Part shown: positions 42,741 through 55,849 of the stretch, piece by piece
Position numbering within the stretch: the stretch's first letter is position 1
Layout: each line of letters starts with the position of its first letter
Assembly (NCBI GenBank): GCA_016704145.1
Contig: JADJAS010000007.1
Span: forward strand, 1,426,001-1,490,000
Origin: Rhodocyclaceae bacterium
GTDB lineage: Bacteria > Pseudomonadota > Gammaproteobacteria > Burkholderiales > Rhodocyclaceae
Reading direction: 5' to 3'
Length of the DNA stretch: 64,000 nt
Notes under the pieces: model-generated
The model's input: the letters and a program-made list of their open reading frames with translations, nothing else
Database searches by the model: none
What the model was told of the DNA's origin: nothing
Made by a program: the position numbers and the translations under genes

Positions 42741-43456
42741 AAGCGCCGACGATTCCAGCCATGAAGCTTCCAGCGGTGAATTTTCGCGAGCTGGTTTCAG
42801 ACTTCAAGAATCTGGACCCCAAGGATCCCGGGGTTTGGCCCACCTTGCCGAAGGCGATCATCCTCGTCTGCATCCTGCTGCTCGTGGTGGCGCTGGGCTG
42901 GTGGATGGGGTGGCGGGTCCAGCTCGAAGATCTGGATAACATGCAGCAGCAGGAAACGAAGTTGAAGGACGAGTGGCGAACCAAGAAGGCGCAGGCCGTC
43001 AATCTCGAGGAATATCAGAAGCAATTGGCGGAAATCAACCGTTCATTCGGCGCGCTGCTGAAGCAGCTGCCGAATGCGTCGGAAATGGAGTCGCTGCTGA
43101 TCGACATCAATCAGGCGGGCCTCGGTCGCGGGCTTCAGTTCGACCTGTTCAAGCCAGGCACCGAGGCATTCCAGGAGTTCTACGCGGAACTGCCCATCAC
43201 GATCAAGGTCTCGGGACCCTATCATGATCTGGGCGCCTTCACCGGCGACATCGCGAAGCTGCCCCGTATCGTGACCCTGAACGACATCGAAGTGGTTCAA
43301 ACCAAGGAAGGCGGCCTTTCGATGTCCACCCTGGCGAAGACTTTCCGTTACCTCGACGAGGAGGAAGTCGCTCGTCAGAAGAAGGAAAAACAGGCCAAGG
43401 ACAAGGAAAAGGCCAAAGGTTCGGCCAAGGCGACGCCGAAGGCGGGGGGCAAATAG
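42737..43456 (+). CDS. pilO: Type IV pilus inner-membrane protein PilO
   Basis: A 239-residue bitopic protein. A cytoplasmic lead with DPKDPGVWPTLPKAIILVCILLLVVALGWWMGW contains the membrane helix. A coiled coil (EDLDNMQQQETKLKDEWRTKKAQAVNLEEYQKQL) and periplasmic fold (FQEFYAELPITIKVSGPYHDLGAFTGDIAKLPRIVTL) follow. The Lys-rich tail is long for the family. It dimerises with PilN and contacts PilP. Confidence 0.93.
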   Translation: MKAPTIPAMKLPAVNFRELVSDFKNLDPKDPGVWPTLPKAIILVCILLLVVALGWWMGWRVQLEDLDNMQQQETKLKDEWRTKKAQAVNLEEYQKQLAEINRSFGALLKQLPNASEMESLLIDINQAGLGRGLQFDLFKPGTEAFQEFYAELPITIKVSGPYHDLGAFTGDIAKLPRIVTLNDIEVVQTKEGGLSMSTLAKTFRYLDEEEVARQKKEKQAKDKEKAKGSAKATPKAGGK

Positions 43457-43458
43457 CA

Positions 43459-44004
43459 ATGACTGGCCGGATTCCCGTGTTGCTGCTGACCTTGGCACTG
43501 ACGGCCTGCGGCGGTGATGAACACCAGGACTTGAAACAATGGATGGCGGAGGCTTCACAGGGAATGCGAGGCAGGGTCCAGCCGATTCCCGAGATCAAGC
43601 CGTTTCCGGTGGTCTCCTACGATGCCGGTGATCTGCCGGAACCATTCAGTCCTTCGAAGGCGATGCCCGAGAAGCGCGCCAGTACCGGTGGTGTGCAGCC
43701 CGATTTCGACCGGCCGCGCGAGCCGCTGGAGGCGTATCCGCTGGAAGCCCTTCGCATGGTCGGCGTTGTACGCAAGAACAAGGCGCTGTATGCGCTGATC
43801 CAGGTCGATAACATGGTTCATCAGGTCAGGACCGGCAACCACCTGGGACAGGATTTCGGTGTTGTTGCGTCGATTACCGAAGCGCAGGTCAATGTCAAGG
43901 AGTTGGTCCAGGATCCCAGTGGTCACACGACCGATTGGGTGGAGCGGCTTGCCACCTTGCAGTTGCAGGAAGGCACACAGCCGCAGAAGGAGGCGAAGAA
44001 ATGA
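43459..44004 (+). CDS. pilP: Type IV pilus lipoprotein PilP
   Basis: A 181-residue lipoprotein with lipobox in MTGRIPVLLLTLALTACGG. The C-terminal HR-like domain reads LEALRMVGVVRKNKALYALIQVDNMVHQVRTGNHLGQDFGVVASI. PilP connects PilNO to the PilQ secretin. It overlaps pilQ by 4 nt and starts 2 nt after pilO. Confidence 0.93.
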   Translation: MTGRIPVLLLTLALTACGGDEHQDLKQWMAEASQGMRGRVQPIPEIKPFPVVSYDAGDLPEPFSPSKAMPEKRASTGGVQPDFDRPREPLEAYPLEALRMVGVVRKNKALYALIQVDNMVHQVRTGNHLGQDFGVVASITEAQVNVKELVQDPSGHTTDWVERLATLQLQEGTQPQKEAKK

Positions 44005-46280
44005 GATCCCGATATGTTGGGCTGATGGCCCATTTCTTGTTGGCATTTGTGTTGGGATCCAGCGCATGTCTTTCGGTCGCGTTCGCGGCGGGCGCGAACA
44101 GCGCGGAGACAGCGGTCGCCAACGGCATTGAATCGTTGATGGTGACGCAGCAGAACGGCAACACCATGATCAAGGTCGGGATGAAGCAGGCGCTCACGGC
44201 GCCGCCGTCGAGCTTCAGCGTGGCGGCTCCGGCGCGCGTGGTGTTCGATTTCCCCGGGACGGCCAATTCGCTCGGCCGCGCGCTGCAACAGGTCAACGAG
44301 GGTGAACTACGCAGTGTCAATATCGTCCAAGTGGGCGACCGCACTCGCCTGGTGCTCAATCTGAGCAGGATCGGTACCTACCAGACGCAGGTCGAAGGCC
44401 GGGATTTCCTGATTACCCTGGTGCCGACCATCGTTGGGGAGGGCGCCGCGCCCACGGGCCAGCATTTTGCCCCGACAGTGAAGTCGGACGATGCGCGAGC
44501 GATTCGGGATATCAAGTTCCGGCGTGGCAAGGCCGGGGAGGGCTTGGTGACTGTGGACCTGTCGGATGCCGATATCGGGATTGATGTGCGACAACAGGGA
44601 CCGAATCTCCTGGTCGAGTTCCAGAAGGTCCAGCTTGCCGAGGAACTGCGTCGACGGCTCGACGTCAGTGACTTCGCGACGCCGGTGACCACCGTCAATA
44701 CCATGCGCCAAGGCGAGAACGCGCGCATCGTCATTTCGCCCCAGGGACTCTGGGAGCATACCGCCTACCAGACCGACAATCAGTTCGTCATCGAAGTGAA
44801 GCCGTTGAAGGAAGATCCCTCCAGGCTGTTCCAGGGTTCGCAGCGGCAGGGTTACCAGGGCGAAAAGGTTTCGCTCAATTTTCAGAATATCCCGCTGCGG
44901 GAATTGCTGCATGTCTTTGCCGACATTACCAACTTCAACATTGTGATCAGCGACACCGTGGCGGGCAACGTGTCGCTGCGCCTGAACGATGTGCCGTGGG
45001 ATCAGGCCCTCGACATCGTCCTGAAGCAGAAGGGTCTGGCGATGCGCAAGAACGGCAATGTCATCTGGATTGCGCCGGGTGACGAATTGGCCGCGCGCGA
45101 GAAATTGGAGCTGGAGTCGAAGCAGGCGATCGCCGATCTGGAGCCGGTGCGGACGGAGAGCTTCCAGCTCAATTACCAGAAAGCGGATGTCCTCGAGAAG
45201 ATGCTCAGGGGCATCAGCACGGTTGGCGGCGCGAGTGGGGGCGGAGCCGCGGCGTCGGCGACGGCGGCAACCGCCAAGTTGCCCGCGCGGATCCTGTCCG
45301 ACCGTGGCAGCGCCATCTTTGATCAGCGGACCAACAAGCTTTTCGTCACCGATACGCCGACCAAGTTGGCCGAGATACGTCGCCTGATCACCGAGATCGA
45401 TGTGGCTGTACGGCAAGTATTGATCGAGGCCCGCATCGTCGAGGCCGACAACACGTTCTCGAAGTCGCTGGGCGCGCGTCTGGGTGTTAGTGACGCGAAG
45501 GGGTTGGCCATGGGTGGCCATGGGCTGGGCAACATGCGTTGGGGGGTTGCCGGGTCCACGTCGGACACCAATCGCCTGATGCCTTGGGGTACCTACGTGC
45601 CTACCGGGCGCATTACCGACATATCGGATGATGGCAAGGTTACCTTCGACATGGCGTCGCCCAAGACGTCGGTTGTCTATCAGGACCAGCAGATCGTGAA
45701 TCTCGCCGCCACCAATCCGGCCGGCCAGTTCGCCCTATCCTTGTTCAACCGCAACCTGTCACAGATCCTGACGCTCGAAATCTCCGCCATGGAGGCCGAT
45801 GGCAAGGGCAAGACGATTTCGAGTCCGCGCGTGCTGACCGCCGACCAAAAAGAGGCGACTATCGAAGACGGGCAAGAGTTGCCCTACTGGTCGGCCAGCA
45901 GTTCCGGCGCGACCACCGTCGCTTACCGGAAAGCCGTTCTTTCGCTGAACGTGACACCGCACATCACGCCCGACGGCAAGGTGCTCATGAGCCTCAAGGT
46001 GAACAAGGACAACGTCAATCCCTCTTTATCGACGTCCTACGGTTTGGCCATCGACACCAAGAACGTCAAGACCGACGTGCTGGTCGAAAATGGCGGCACC
46101 GTGGTGATTGGCGGCATCTATGTCCAGGAAGAGCGGAACACGATCACGCGCGTGCCGTTGCTGGGCGATGTTCCCGTGCTCGGTCACCTGTTCCGCAAGA
46201 CCGACAAGACCGATAATCGCCGCGAATTGCTGGTCTTCGTTACGCCCAAGATCGTCGCCGATACCTTGTCGTTGCGCTGA
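44001..46280 (+). CDS. pilQ: Type IV pilus secretin PilQ
   Basis: A 759-residue outer-membrane secretin with signal peptide. Two AMIN domains (about residues 40-230, FSVAAPARVVFDFPGTAN) bind peptidoglycan. An STN/N0 domain follows (LNFQNIPLRELLHVFADITNFNIVISDTV), then N1 (TDTPTKLAEIRRLITEIDVAVRQVLIEARIVEA) and the C-terminal secretin barrel (ISSPRVLTADQKEATIEDGQELPYW, VPLLGDVPVLGHLFRK). ATG 44001 has AAGGAGG 9 nt upstream. It forms the pore for the pilus and, in competent species, for DNA uptake. Confidence 0.95.
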   Translation: MRSRYVGLMAHFLLAFVLGSSACLSVAFAAGANSAETAVANGIESLMVTQQNGNTMIKVGMKQALTAPPSSFSVAAPARVVFDFPGTANSLGRALQQVNEGELRSVNIVQVGDRTRLVLNLSRIGTYQTQVEGRDFLITLVPTIVGEGAAPTGQHFAPTVKSDDARAIRDIKFRRGKAGEGLVTVDLSDADIGIDVRQQGPNLLVEFQKVQLAEELRRRLDVSDFATPVTTVNTMRQGENARIVISPQGLWEHTAYQTDNQFVIEVKPLKEDPSRLFQGSQRQGYQGEKVSLNFQNIPLRELLHVFADITNFNIVISDTVAGNVSLRLNDVPWDQALDIVLKQKGLAMRKNGNVIWIAPGDELAAREKLELESKQAIADLEPVRTESFQLNYQKADVLEKMLRGISTVGGASGGGAAASATAATAKLPARILSDRGSAIFDQRTNKLFVTDTPTKLAEIRRLITEIDVAVRQVLIEARIVEADNTFSKSLGARLGVSDAKGLAMGGHGLGNMRWGVAGSTSDTNRLMPWGTYVPTGRITDISDDGKVTFDMASPKTSVVYQDQQIVNLAATNPAGQFALSLFNRNLSQILTLEISAMEADGKGKTISSPRVLTADQKEATIEDGQELPYWSASSSGATTVAYRKAVLSLNVTPHITPDGKVLMSLKVNKDNVNPSLSTSYGLAIDTKNVKTDVLVENGGTVVIGGIYVQEERNTITRVPLLGDVPVLGHLFRKTDKTDNRRELLVFVTPKIVADTLSLR

Positions 46281-46294
46281 GCGGTTTGCCAACC

Positions 46295-46325
46295 GAACAA
46301 GGGCCGGCGTTGCCGGCCCTTGTTC
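46295..46325. terminator. 14-bp perfect inverted repeat between pilQ and aroK
   Basis: GAACAAGGGCCGGC and its exact complement GCCGGCCCTTGTTC flank a 3-nt loop. It starts 15 nt after the pilQ stop and ends 21 nt before aroK. The T-content lies within the second arm rather than after it, so it may be a terminator with read-through, an RNA processing or stabilising hairpin, or a protein site. Confidence 0.55.
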
Positions 46326-46346
46326 GTGGACTGCTAGAATCCAGGC

Positions 46347-46889
46347 GTGATTCACGAAGCCGACGGCTGTTCTTCCAACATCTATCTGGTGGGCCTCATG
46401 GGCGCCGGCAAGACCACGGTCGGTCGACAACTGGCCAAGCGGCTGCATCGTCGTTTTGTCGATAGCGATCATGAGATCGAGACGCGCACTGGCGTGCGCA
46501 TACCGCTGATCTTCGACATCGAAGGCGAGGCGGGTTTTCGCAGGCGTGAAAGCCAAGTGCTGGCCGAGCTGGTCGAGGAACCGAATCTGGTGATGGCAAC
46601 CGGCGGTGGCGCCGTGCTGGCCGAGGAGAACCGGCGGCGTCTTCATGATAACGGGGTCGTCATCTATTTGTGCGCGTCGCCCGACGTCCTTTATCAGCGC
46701 ACCCGCCATGATCGCAATCGACCGTTGCTCCAGGTGCCCGATCCCCTGGCCCGGCTGGCGGCGCTTTTCGAACAACGCGATCCACTCTATCGAGAAGTGG
46801 CGCACGTGGTCATCGATAGCAAGGAAGGCGCGGCGGGCGCCTTGGTGCAGCGCATTGAATGGGAGTTGAAGCAGCGATGCCAACGCTGA
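46347..46889 (+). CDS. aroK: Shikimate kinase
   Basis: A 180-residue P-loop kinase phosphorylating shikimate. Walker A is LVGLMGAGKTTVGRQLAKRL, the shikimate-binding residues include DSDHEIETRTG and FRRRESQVL, GGG is in VMATGGGAVL, and the lid arginine is in RHDRNRPLLQ. It starts GTG 46347. The gene follows pilQ as in most beta- and gammaproteobacteria and overlaps aroB. Confidence 0.95.
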   Translation: MIHEADGCSSNIYLVGLMGAGKTTVGRQLAKRLHRRFVDSDHEIETRTGVRIPLIFDIEGEAGFRRRESQVLAELVEEPNLVMATGGGAVLAEENRRRLHDNGVVIYLCASPDVLYQRTRHDRNRPLLQVPDPLARLAALFEQRDPLYREVAHVVIDSKEGAAGALVQRIEWELKQRCQR

Positions 46890-47968
46890 AGGTCGAACTT
46901 GGCGAACGGCGTTATCCGATCCACATCGGTGCCGCCTTGCTCGCTCGGGCCGACCTGATCACGGCGGCTCTGCCGACGCCCAGGGTCGCCATCGTCAGCA
47001 ACGACGTGGTGGCGCCGCTTTATCTTGCCCGGCTGGCCGGGGCCTTGCGTGCCGCGGGCGTGCGAGTCGCCCAGATCATCGTTCCCGATGGGGAGTCGAG
47101 CAAGAACTGGTCGACGCTCAATCAGATTTTCGACGCGCTGCTGGCGGAGCGCTGCGATCGCGCGACCACGATCATCGCCCTGGGCGGAGGCGTTGTCGGC
47201 GATCTCGCCGGCTTCGCGGCGGCGACGTATCAGCGTGGCGTGCCGTTCATTCAGGTACCGACGACCCTGCTGGCCCAGGTGGATTCATCGGTGGGGGGCA
47301 AGACCGGCATCAACCATCCGCGCGGCAAGAACATGATCGGCGCCTTCTGGCAGCCGCGCCTGGTCCTGGCCGATACCGACACCTTGAGCACCTTGCCCGA
47401 CCGTGAACTGTCGGCGGGCATGGCGGAAGTGATCAAGTACGGCCTGATCCGCGATCTGCCTTTTCTCGAGTGGCTGGAAGGCAACATGGAGCGGCTGATG
47501 GCGCGCGACCCACAGGCCCTGGCCTTCGCCATCGAGCGCTCGTGCGCCAACAAGGCGGAGGTGGTGGCCGACGACGAGCACGAAACCGCCAAGGAGGGGG
47601 GGCGCGCCCTGTTGAACCTCGGCCATACGTTCGGGCACGCCATCGAGACCGGCGTCGGCTATGGCGAATGGTTGCACGGAGAAGCGGTGGCCGCCGGAAC
47701 GGTCATGGCCGCCGAACTTTCCCGGCGCCTGGGCTGGTTGACCGGCGCCGATGTCGAGCGCGTCCGGCGACTCCTGGCGCGCGCGGCCCTGCCGGTGCGC
47801 GGCGCGCCATTGGGGGTGGAGCGCTATCTCGATCTCATGGGCCACGACAAGAAGGTGATTGCCGGGCGTCTTCGGCTGGTCTTGCTCAGGCGGCTGGGTG
47901 CGGCCTGTACCCATGCCGACGGCGCTCCGGCGCTCCTGGGCGCCGCCATCGATGCCTGTTGCGCCTGA
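46877..47968 (+). CDS. aroB: 3-dehydroquinate synthase
   Basis: A 363-residue NAD-dependent, zinc-dependent cyclase of the shikimate pathway. Signatures are IIALGGGVVGDLAGFAAATYQRGVPFIQVPTTLLAQVDSSVGGKTGINHPRGKNMIGAFWQP, then the metal ligands in EVIKYGLI, LLNLGHTFGHAIET and LHGEAVAAG. The start is MPTLKVELGERRYPIHIG at 46877, overlapping aroK by 13 nt. A repeat copy lies 3 nt after its stop. Confidence 0.96.
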   Translation: MPTLKVELGERRYPIHIGAALLARADLITAALPTPRVAIVSNDVVAPLYLARLAGALRAAGVRVAQIIVPDGESSKNWSTLNQIFDALLAERCDRATTIIALGGGVVGDLAGFAAATYQRGVPFIQVPTTLLAQVDSSVGGKTGINHPRGKNMIGAFWQPRLVLADTDTLSTLPDRELSAGMAEVIKYGLIRDLPFLEWLEGNMERLMARDPQALAFAIERSCANKAEVVADDEHETAKEGGRALLNLGHTFGHAIETGVGYGEWLHGEAVAAGTVMAAELSRRLGWLTGADVERVRRLLARAALPVRGAPLGVERYLDLMGHDKKVIAGRLRLVLLRRLGAACTHADGAPALLGAAIDACCA

Positions 47969-47970
47969 CT

Positions 47971-47994
47971 TAGCGCCCCGCCACGGCTGACTTT
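47971..47994 (-). repeat. Dispersed 24-bp repeat, copy 12 (intergenic, after aroB)
   Basis: Four mismatches, all in the last third. It begins 3 nt after the aroB stop, with AAAGTCAG on the minus strand. Confidence 0.7.
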
Positions 47995-48020
47995 TCCGAA
48001 AGGATGCCAGATGTCCCGGC

Positions 48021-48043
48021 ATGGGGCATACAATTCGCCCCAT
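48021..48043. promoter_or_regulatory. Inverted repeat upstream of gdhA enclosing a -10-like TACAAT
   Basis: ATGGGGC and GCCCCAT flank a 9-nt centre containing TACAAT (48029-48034). No good -35 was found at the standard distance. It may be an operator-promoter for gdhA; only weak support. Confidence 0.3.
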
Positions 48044-48111
48044 TGCGGTGCCGCACTGGAATCGAGCATCATCGGTGGCCGCGAATTTTTTGAACTGGAC
48101 GGGAGCGAAAA

Positions 48112-49453
48112 ATGAAATACAAGAATCTGTCGGACTTCATGGATTACGTGCGCGCACGCGACCCGAATCAGCCCGAATTCCTGCAGGCGGTGCAAGAGGT
48201 GATGGGCAGTCTGTGGGGCTTCATCGCCGCCAACCCGCAGTACGCGGAGCCGGGTCTCCTGGAACGCCTGGTCGAGCCGGAGCGGGCCATACAGTTTCGC
48301 GTCGCCTGGGTCGATGATCGCGGCGACACCCAGGTCAATCGCGCCTTCCGCATTCAGCACAGCTCGGCCATCGGGCCGTTCAAGGGGGGCATGCGCTTCC
48401 ATCCTTCCGTCAATCTGTCCATTCTGAAGTTCCTTGCCTTCGAGCAGACTTTCAAGAACGCCTTGACCACGCTGCCGATGGGGGGCGGCAAGGGTGGATC
48501 GGACTTCGATCCGAAGGGCAAGAGCCGGGGTGAAGTCATGCGCTTCTGCCAAGCGCTCATGGTCGAGCTCTATCGCCATCTGGGGCCGGACACCGACGTT
48601 CCCGCCGGCGACATCGGCGTTGGTGGCCGCGAAGTCGGCTTCATGGCCGGCATGATGAAGAAGCTATCGAACCACGCCGCCTGCGTGTTCACCGGCAAAG
48701 GCATGTCTTTCGGCGGCAGCCTGATTCGCCCCGAGGCCACGGGTTATGGCGTCGTGTACTTTGTCCAGGAGATGCTGGCCCGCAAGGGATTGTCGTTTGA
48801 CGGCATGCGCGTGTCGGTGTCGGGGTCGGGCAATGTGTCGCAGTATAACGATCGAAAAGGTACTGGAACTGGGCGGCAAGGTCGTCACCTGCTCCGACTC
48901 CGGCGGCACCGTCATCGATGAGAAAGGCTTCACCCGTGAAAAACTCGACGCGCTGATGGATATCAAGAACAACCAGTATGGCCGGGTGTCCGAGTACGCC
49001 AAGCGATTCGACTTGCAGTTCGTGCCGGGAGTCAAGCCCTGGGGCGTGCCGGTCGATATCGCGCTGCCGAGCGCGACACAGAACGAAATCGACGGCAACG
49101 ATGCCAGGGAACTGGTCAAGAACGGCGTCAAGTGCGTCGCCGAGGGCGCCAACATGCCGTCCACGCTGGAGGCCGTGGACGTCTTCCTCGGCGCGCGGAT
49201 ACTCTACGCCCCGGGCAAGGCATCCAATGCCGGTGGTGTGGCCACCTCCGGCTTGGAGATGACACAAAACGCCCAGCGTCTGCCATGGTCGCGCGAGCAA
49301 GTGGACGCCCAACTGCATCGCATCATGCAGGACATTCACGCCAATTGCGTGCGGTATGGCGAAAAGGATGGCTTCGTCAATTACGTCGATGGCGCCAACA
49401 TCGCCGGATTCGTCAAGGTGGCCGACGCCATGATGTCCCAAGGCACGTACTGA
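48112..49453 (+). CDS. gdhA: NADP-type glutamate dehydrogenase, interrupted by a frameshift
   Basis: Encodes the hexameric glutamate dehydrogenase (about 447 residues) joining ammonia to 2-oxoglutarate. The first frame (48112-48846) covers MKYKNLSDFMDYVRARDPNQPEF, GPFKGGMRFHP, the catalytic PMGGGKGGSDFDPKGKS and the nucleotide fold VSVSGSGNVSQY. It is then lost into 25 nonsense residues. The second frame resumes at TIEKVLELGGKVVTCSDSGGTV and runs cleanly to SQGTY. Restoring two bases after TAT at 48846 rejoins Y-A-T-I-E-K, so a 2-nt deletion (or equivalent) explains it. It could be a sequencing error or a recent mutation; both halves are otherwise fully conserved. Confidence 0.88.
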
Positions 49454-49490
49454 CACTCTGCCGCCGGGCCGACCGATCGGGTCGCCTGCC

Positions 49491-49519
49491 TTGAAGGGCT
49501 AGGCGAATCTCGGTATATT
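49491..49519 (+). promoter_or_regulatory. Sigma70-type promoter for gltBD
   Basis: TTGAAG (49491-49496), 17-nt spacer, TATATT (49514-49519). The predicted start near 49526 gives a leader of about 125 nt before gltB. Confidence 0.6.
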
Positions 49520-49550
49520 TCAAGGTTCGCCCGAAATGGACAGTTCGACG

Positions 49551-49611
49551 GTTCGGCGCGTTCCAACGCGCCGAACTGCTTTCGGCGCCCCATTTCCCGT
49601 GCCGGGGCGCC
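49551..49611 (+). promoter_or_regulatory. Two strong hairpins in the gltB leader
   Basis: First, GTTCGGCGCGTT (49551-49562) and AACGCGCCGAAC (49565-49576) form a perfect 12-bp inverted repeat with a 2-bp centre. Second, GGCGCCCC (49584-49591) and GGGGCGCC (49604-49611) form a perfect 8-bp stem with a 12-nt loop. Both lie between the predicted promoter and the gltB ribosome-binding site. They may be RNA structure or, for the first, a DNA operator. No T-run follows either stem. Confidence 0.5.
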
Positions 49612-49650
49612 GCCAGGCCGGGCGGCTGGCCAACATCAAAGGAAACGCCA

Positions 49651-54280
<4,630 letters not shown>

Positions 54281-55750
54281 ATGGGCAAGCCCACGGGTTT
54301 TCTTGAATTCGAGCGCCAGGCCGAGCCCTACCAGCCGGTCGATGCGCGCCGGAAGAATTATCGTGAGTTCGTCGCACATCTCACCGACGAGCAGGCAAAG
54401 GTGCAGGGCGCGCGCTGCATGGACTGCGGTATTCCCTTCTGCAACAACGGTTGCCCGGTGAACAACAACATCCCGGACTTCAACGACGCCGTCTATCGCG
54501 GCGACTGGCGCGAAGCGATCGAAATCCTGCATTCGACCAATAACTTCCCCGAGCTGACCGGCCGCATCTGCCCGGCGCCCTGCGAGGCCGCCTGCACGCT
54601 CGGCATCAACGCCGAGCCGGTCGGCATCAAGTCGCTCGAACACGCCATCATCGACAAGGCCGGCGAGAACGGCTGGGTCGTGCCGATGATCGCCGCGGCC
54701 AGGACGGGCAAGAAGGTCGCGATCGTCGGCTCGGGCCCGGCGGGCCTGGCCTGCGCCCAGCAACTGGCGCGTACCGGCCACGACGTGACGGTATTCGAGA
54801 AGAACGACAAGATCGGCGGCCTGCTGCGTTACGGCATTCCCGACTTCAAGCTCGACAAGCGACTGATCGACTGGCGCGCCGCTCAATTGCAGGATGAGGG
54901 CGTCCGGTTCCAGACCCGCACCCTGGTTGGCACCGACATGCGCAGTCTGCCCGTGGGCGTCGCCAGCGATGCCGTGCGCGTCGTCGCGCCCAGGGATCTG
55001 CTGAAGGACTTCGATGCCATCGTGCTGGCGGGCGGCTCCGAGATGCCGCGCGACTTGCCTATTCCCGGCCGCGACCTGGAGGGTGTTTATTTTGCCCTCG
55101 AATTCCTCATCCCCCAGAACAAGGAAGTGGGCGGCGGCAGGAAGAACACCATCTTGGCGGCCGGCAAGCACGTCGTCGTCATCGGTGGCGGCGACACCGG
55201 TTCCGACTGCGTCGGCACGTCGAACCGCCACGGTGCGGCCCGCGTCACCCAGTTCGAGCTGCTGCCCAAGCCGCCCGCGCAGGAGAACAAGCCGCTGGTC
55301 TGGCCCTACTGGCCGACCCGGCTGCGCACATCCTCGTCGCATGACGAGGGCTGCCAGCGCGACTGGGCGGTCGCCACCAAGGAGTTCATCGGCGAGAAAG
55401 GCAAACTCAAGGCGCTCAAGTGCGTCCGTCTCGACTGGTCGGACGGCAAGATGAGCGAGGTTCCCGGCAGCGAATTCGAGGTCAAGGCCGACCTGGTTTT
55501 CCTGGCCATGGGCTTCAGCAATCCGCTGGCATCTGTACTTGACGGCTTCGGCGTCGCCACGGATGCGCGCGGCAACGCCGGCGCGCCGACGGACGGCGCC
55601 GGCTGTTACGCCACCAGCGCTGCCAAGGTCTTCGCCGCCGGCGATATGCGGCGGGGGCAATCGCTGGTGGTCTGGGCGATCCGCGAGGGCCGCCAGTGCG
55701 CCCGGGCCGTCGACGAGTTCCTCATGGGCAACTCGGTGTTGCCGAGATGA
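54281..55750 (+). CDS. gltD: Glutamate synthase small subunit
   Basis: A 489-residue FAD/NADPH subunit feeding electrons to GltB. The N-terminal Fe-S cysteines lie in GARCMDCGIPFCNNGCPVNNNIPDF and GRICPAPCEAACT. The FAD motif is KKVAIVGSGPAGLACAQQLARTGHDVTVFE, and the NADPH motif is HVVVIGGGDTGSDCVGT. The C-terminal FAD site is KVFAAGDMRRGQSLVVWAI. The start MGKPTGFLEFERQ immediately follows the gltB stop. An intrinsic terminator follows 20 nt after the stop. Confidence 0.96.
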   Translation: MGKPTGFLEFERQAEPYQPVDARRKNYREFVAHLTDEQAKVQGARCMDCGIPFCNNGCPVNNNIPDFNDAVYRGDWREAIEILHSTNNFPELTGRICPAPCEAACTLGINAEPVGIKSLEHAIIDKAGENGWVVPMIAAARTGKKVAIVGSGPAGLACAQQLARTGHDVTVFEKNDKIGGLLRYGIPDFKLDKRLIDWRAAQLQDEGVRFQTRTLVGTDMRSLPVGVASDAVRVVAPRDLLKDFDAIVLAGGSEMPRDLPIPGRDLEGVYFALEFLIPQNKEVGGGRKNTILAAGKHVVVIGGGDTGSDCVGTSNRHGAARVTQFELLPKPPAQENKPLVWPYWPTRLRTSSSHDEGCQRDWAVATKEFIGEKGKLKALKCVRLDWSDGKMSEVPGSEFEVKADLVFLAMGFSNPLASVLDGFGVATDARGNAGAPTDGAGCYATSAAKVFAAGDMRRGQSLVVWAIREGRQCARAVDEFLMGNSVLPR

Positions 55751-55769
55751 AGGCGTCGCGATGAATGAA

Positions 55770-55804
55770 AACGCCGGTGATCCTGCCGGCGTTTTCATTT
55801 GACA
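55770..55804 (+). terminator. Intrinsic terminator after gltD
   Basis: GAAAACGCCGG (55770-55780) and CCGGCGTTTTC (55789-55799) form a perfect 11-bp stem with an 8-nt loop, followed by ATTTG. It separates the gltBD unit from glmU. Confidence 0.8.
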
Positions 55805-55849
55805 TGCACGGCGGTTAATATCCACCCAGAGTTGCCGTTAAGGATTGCG

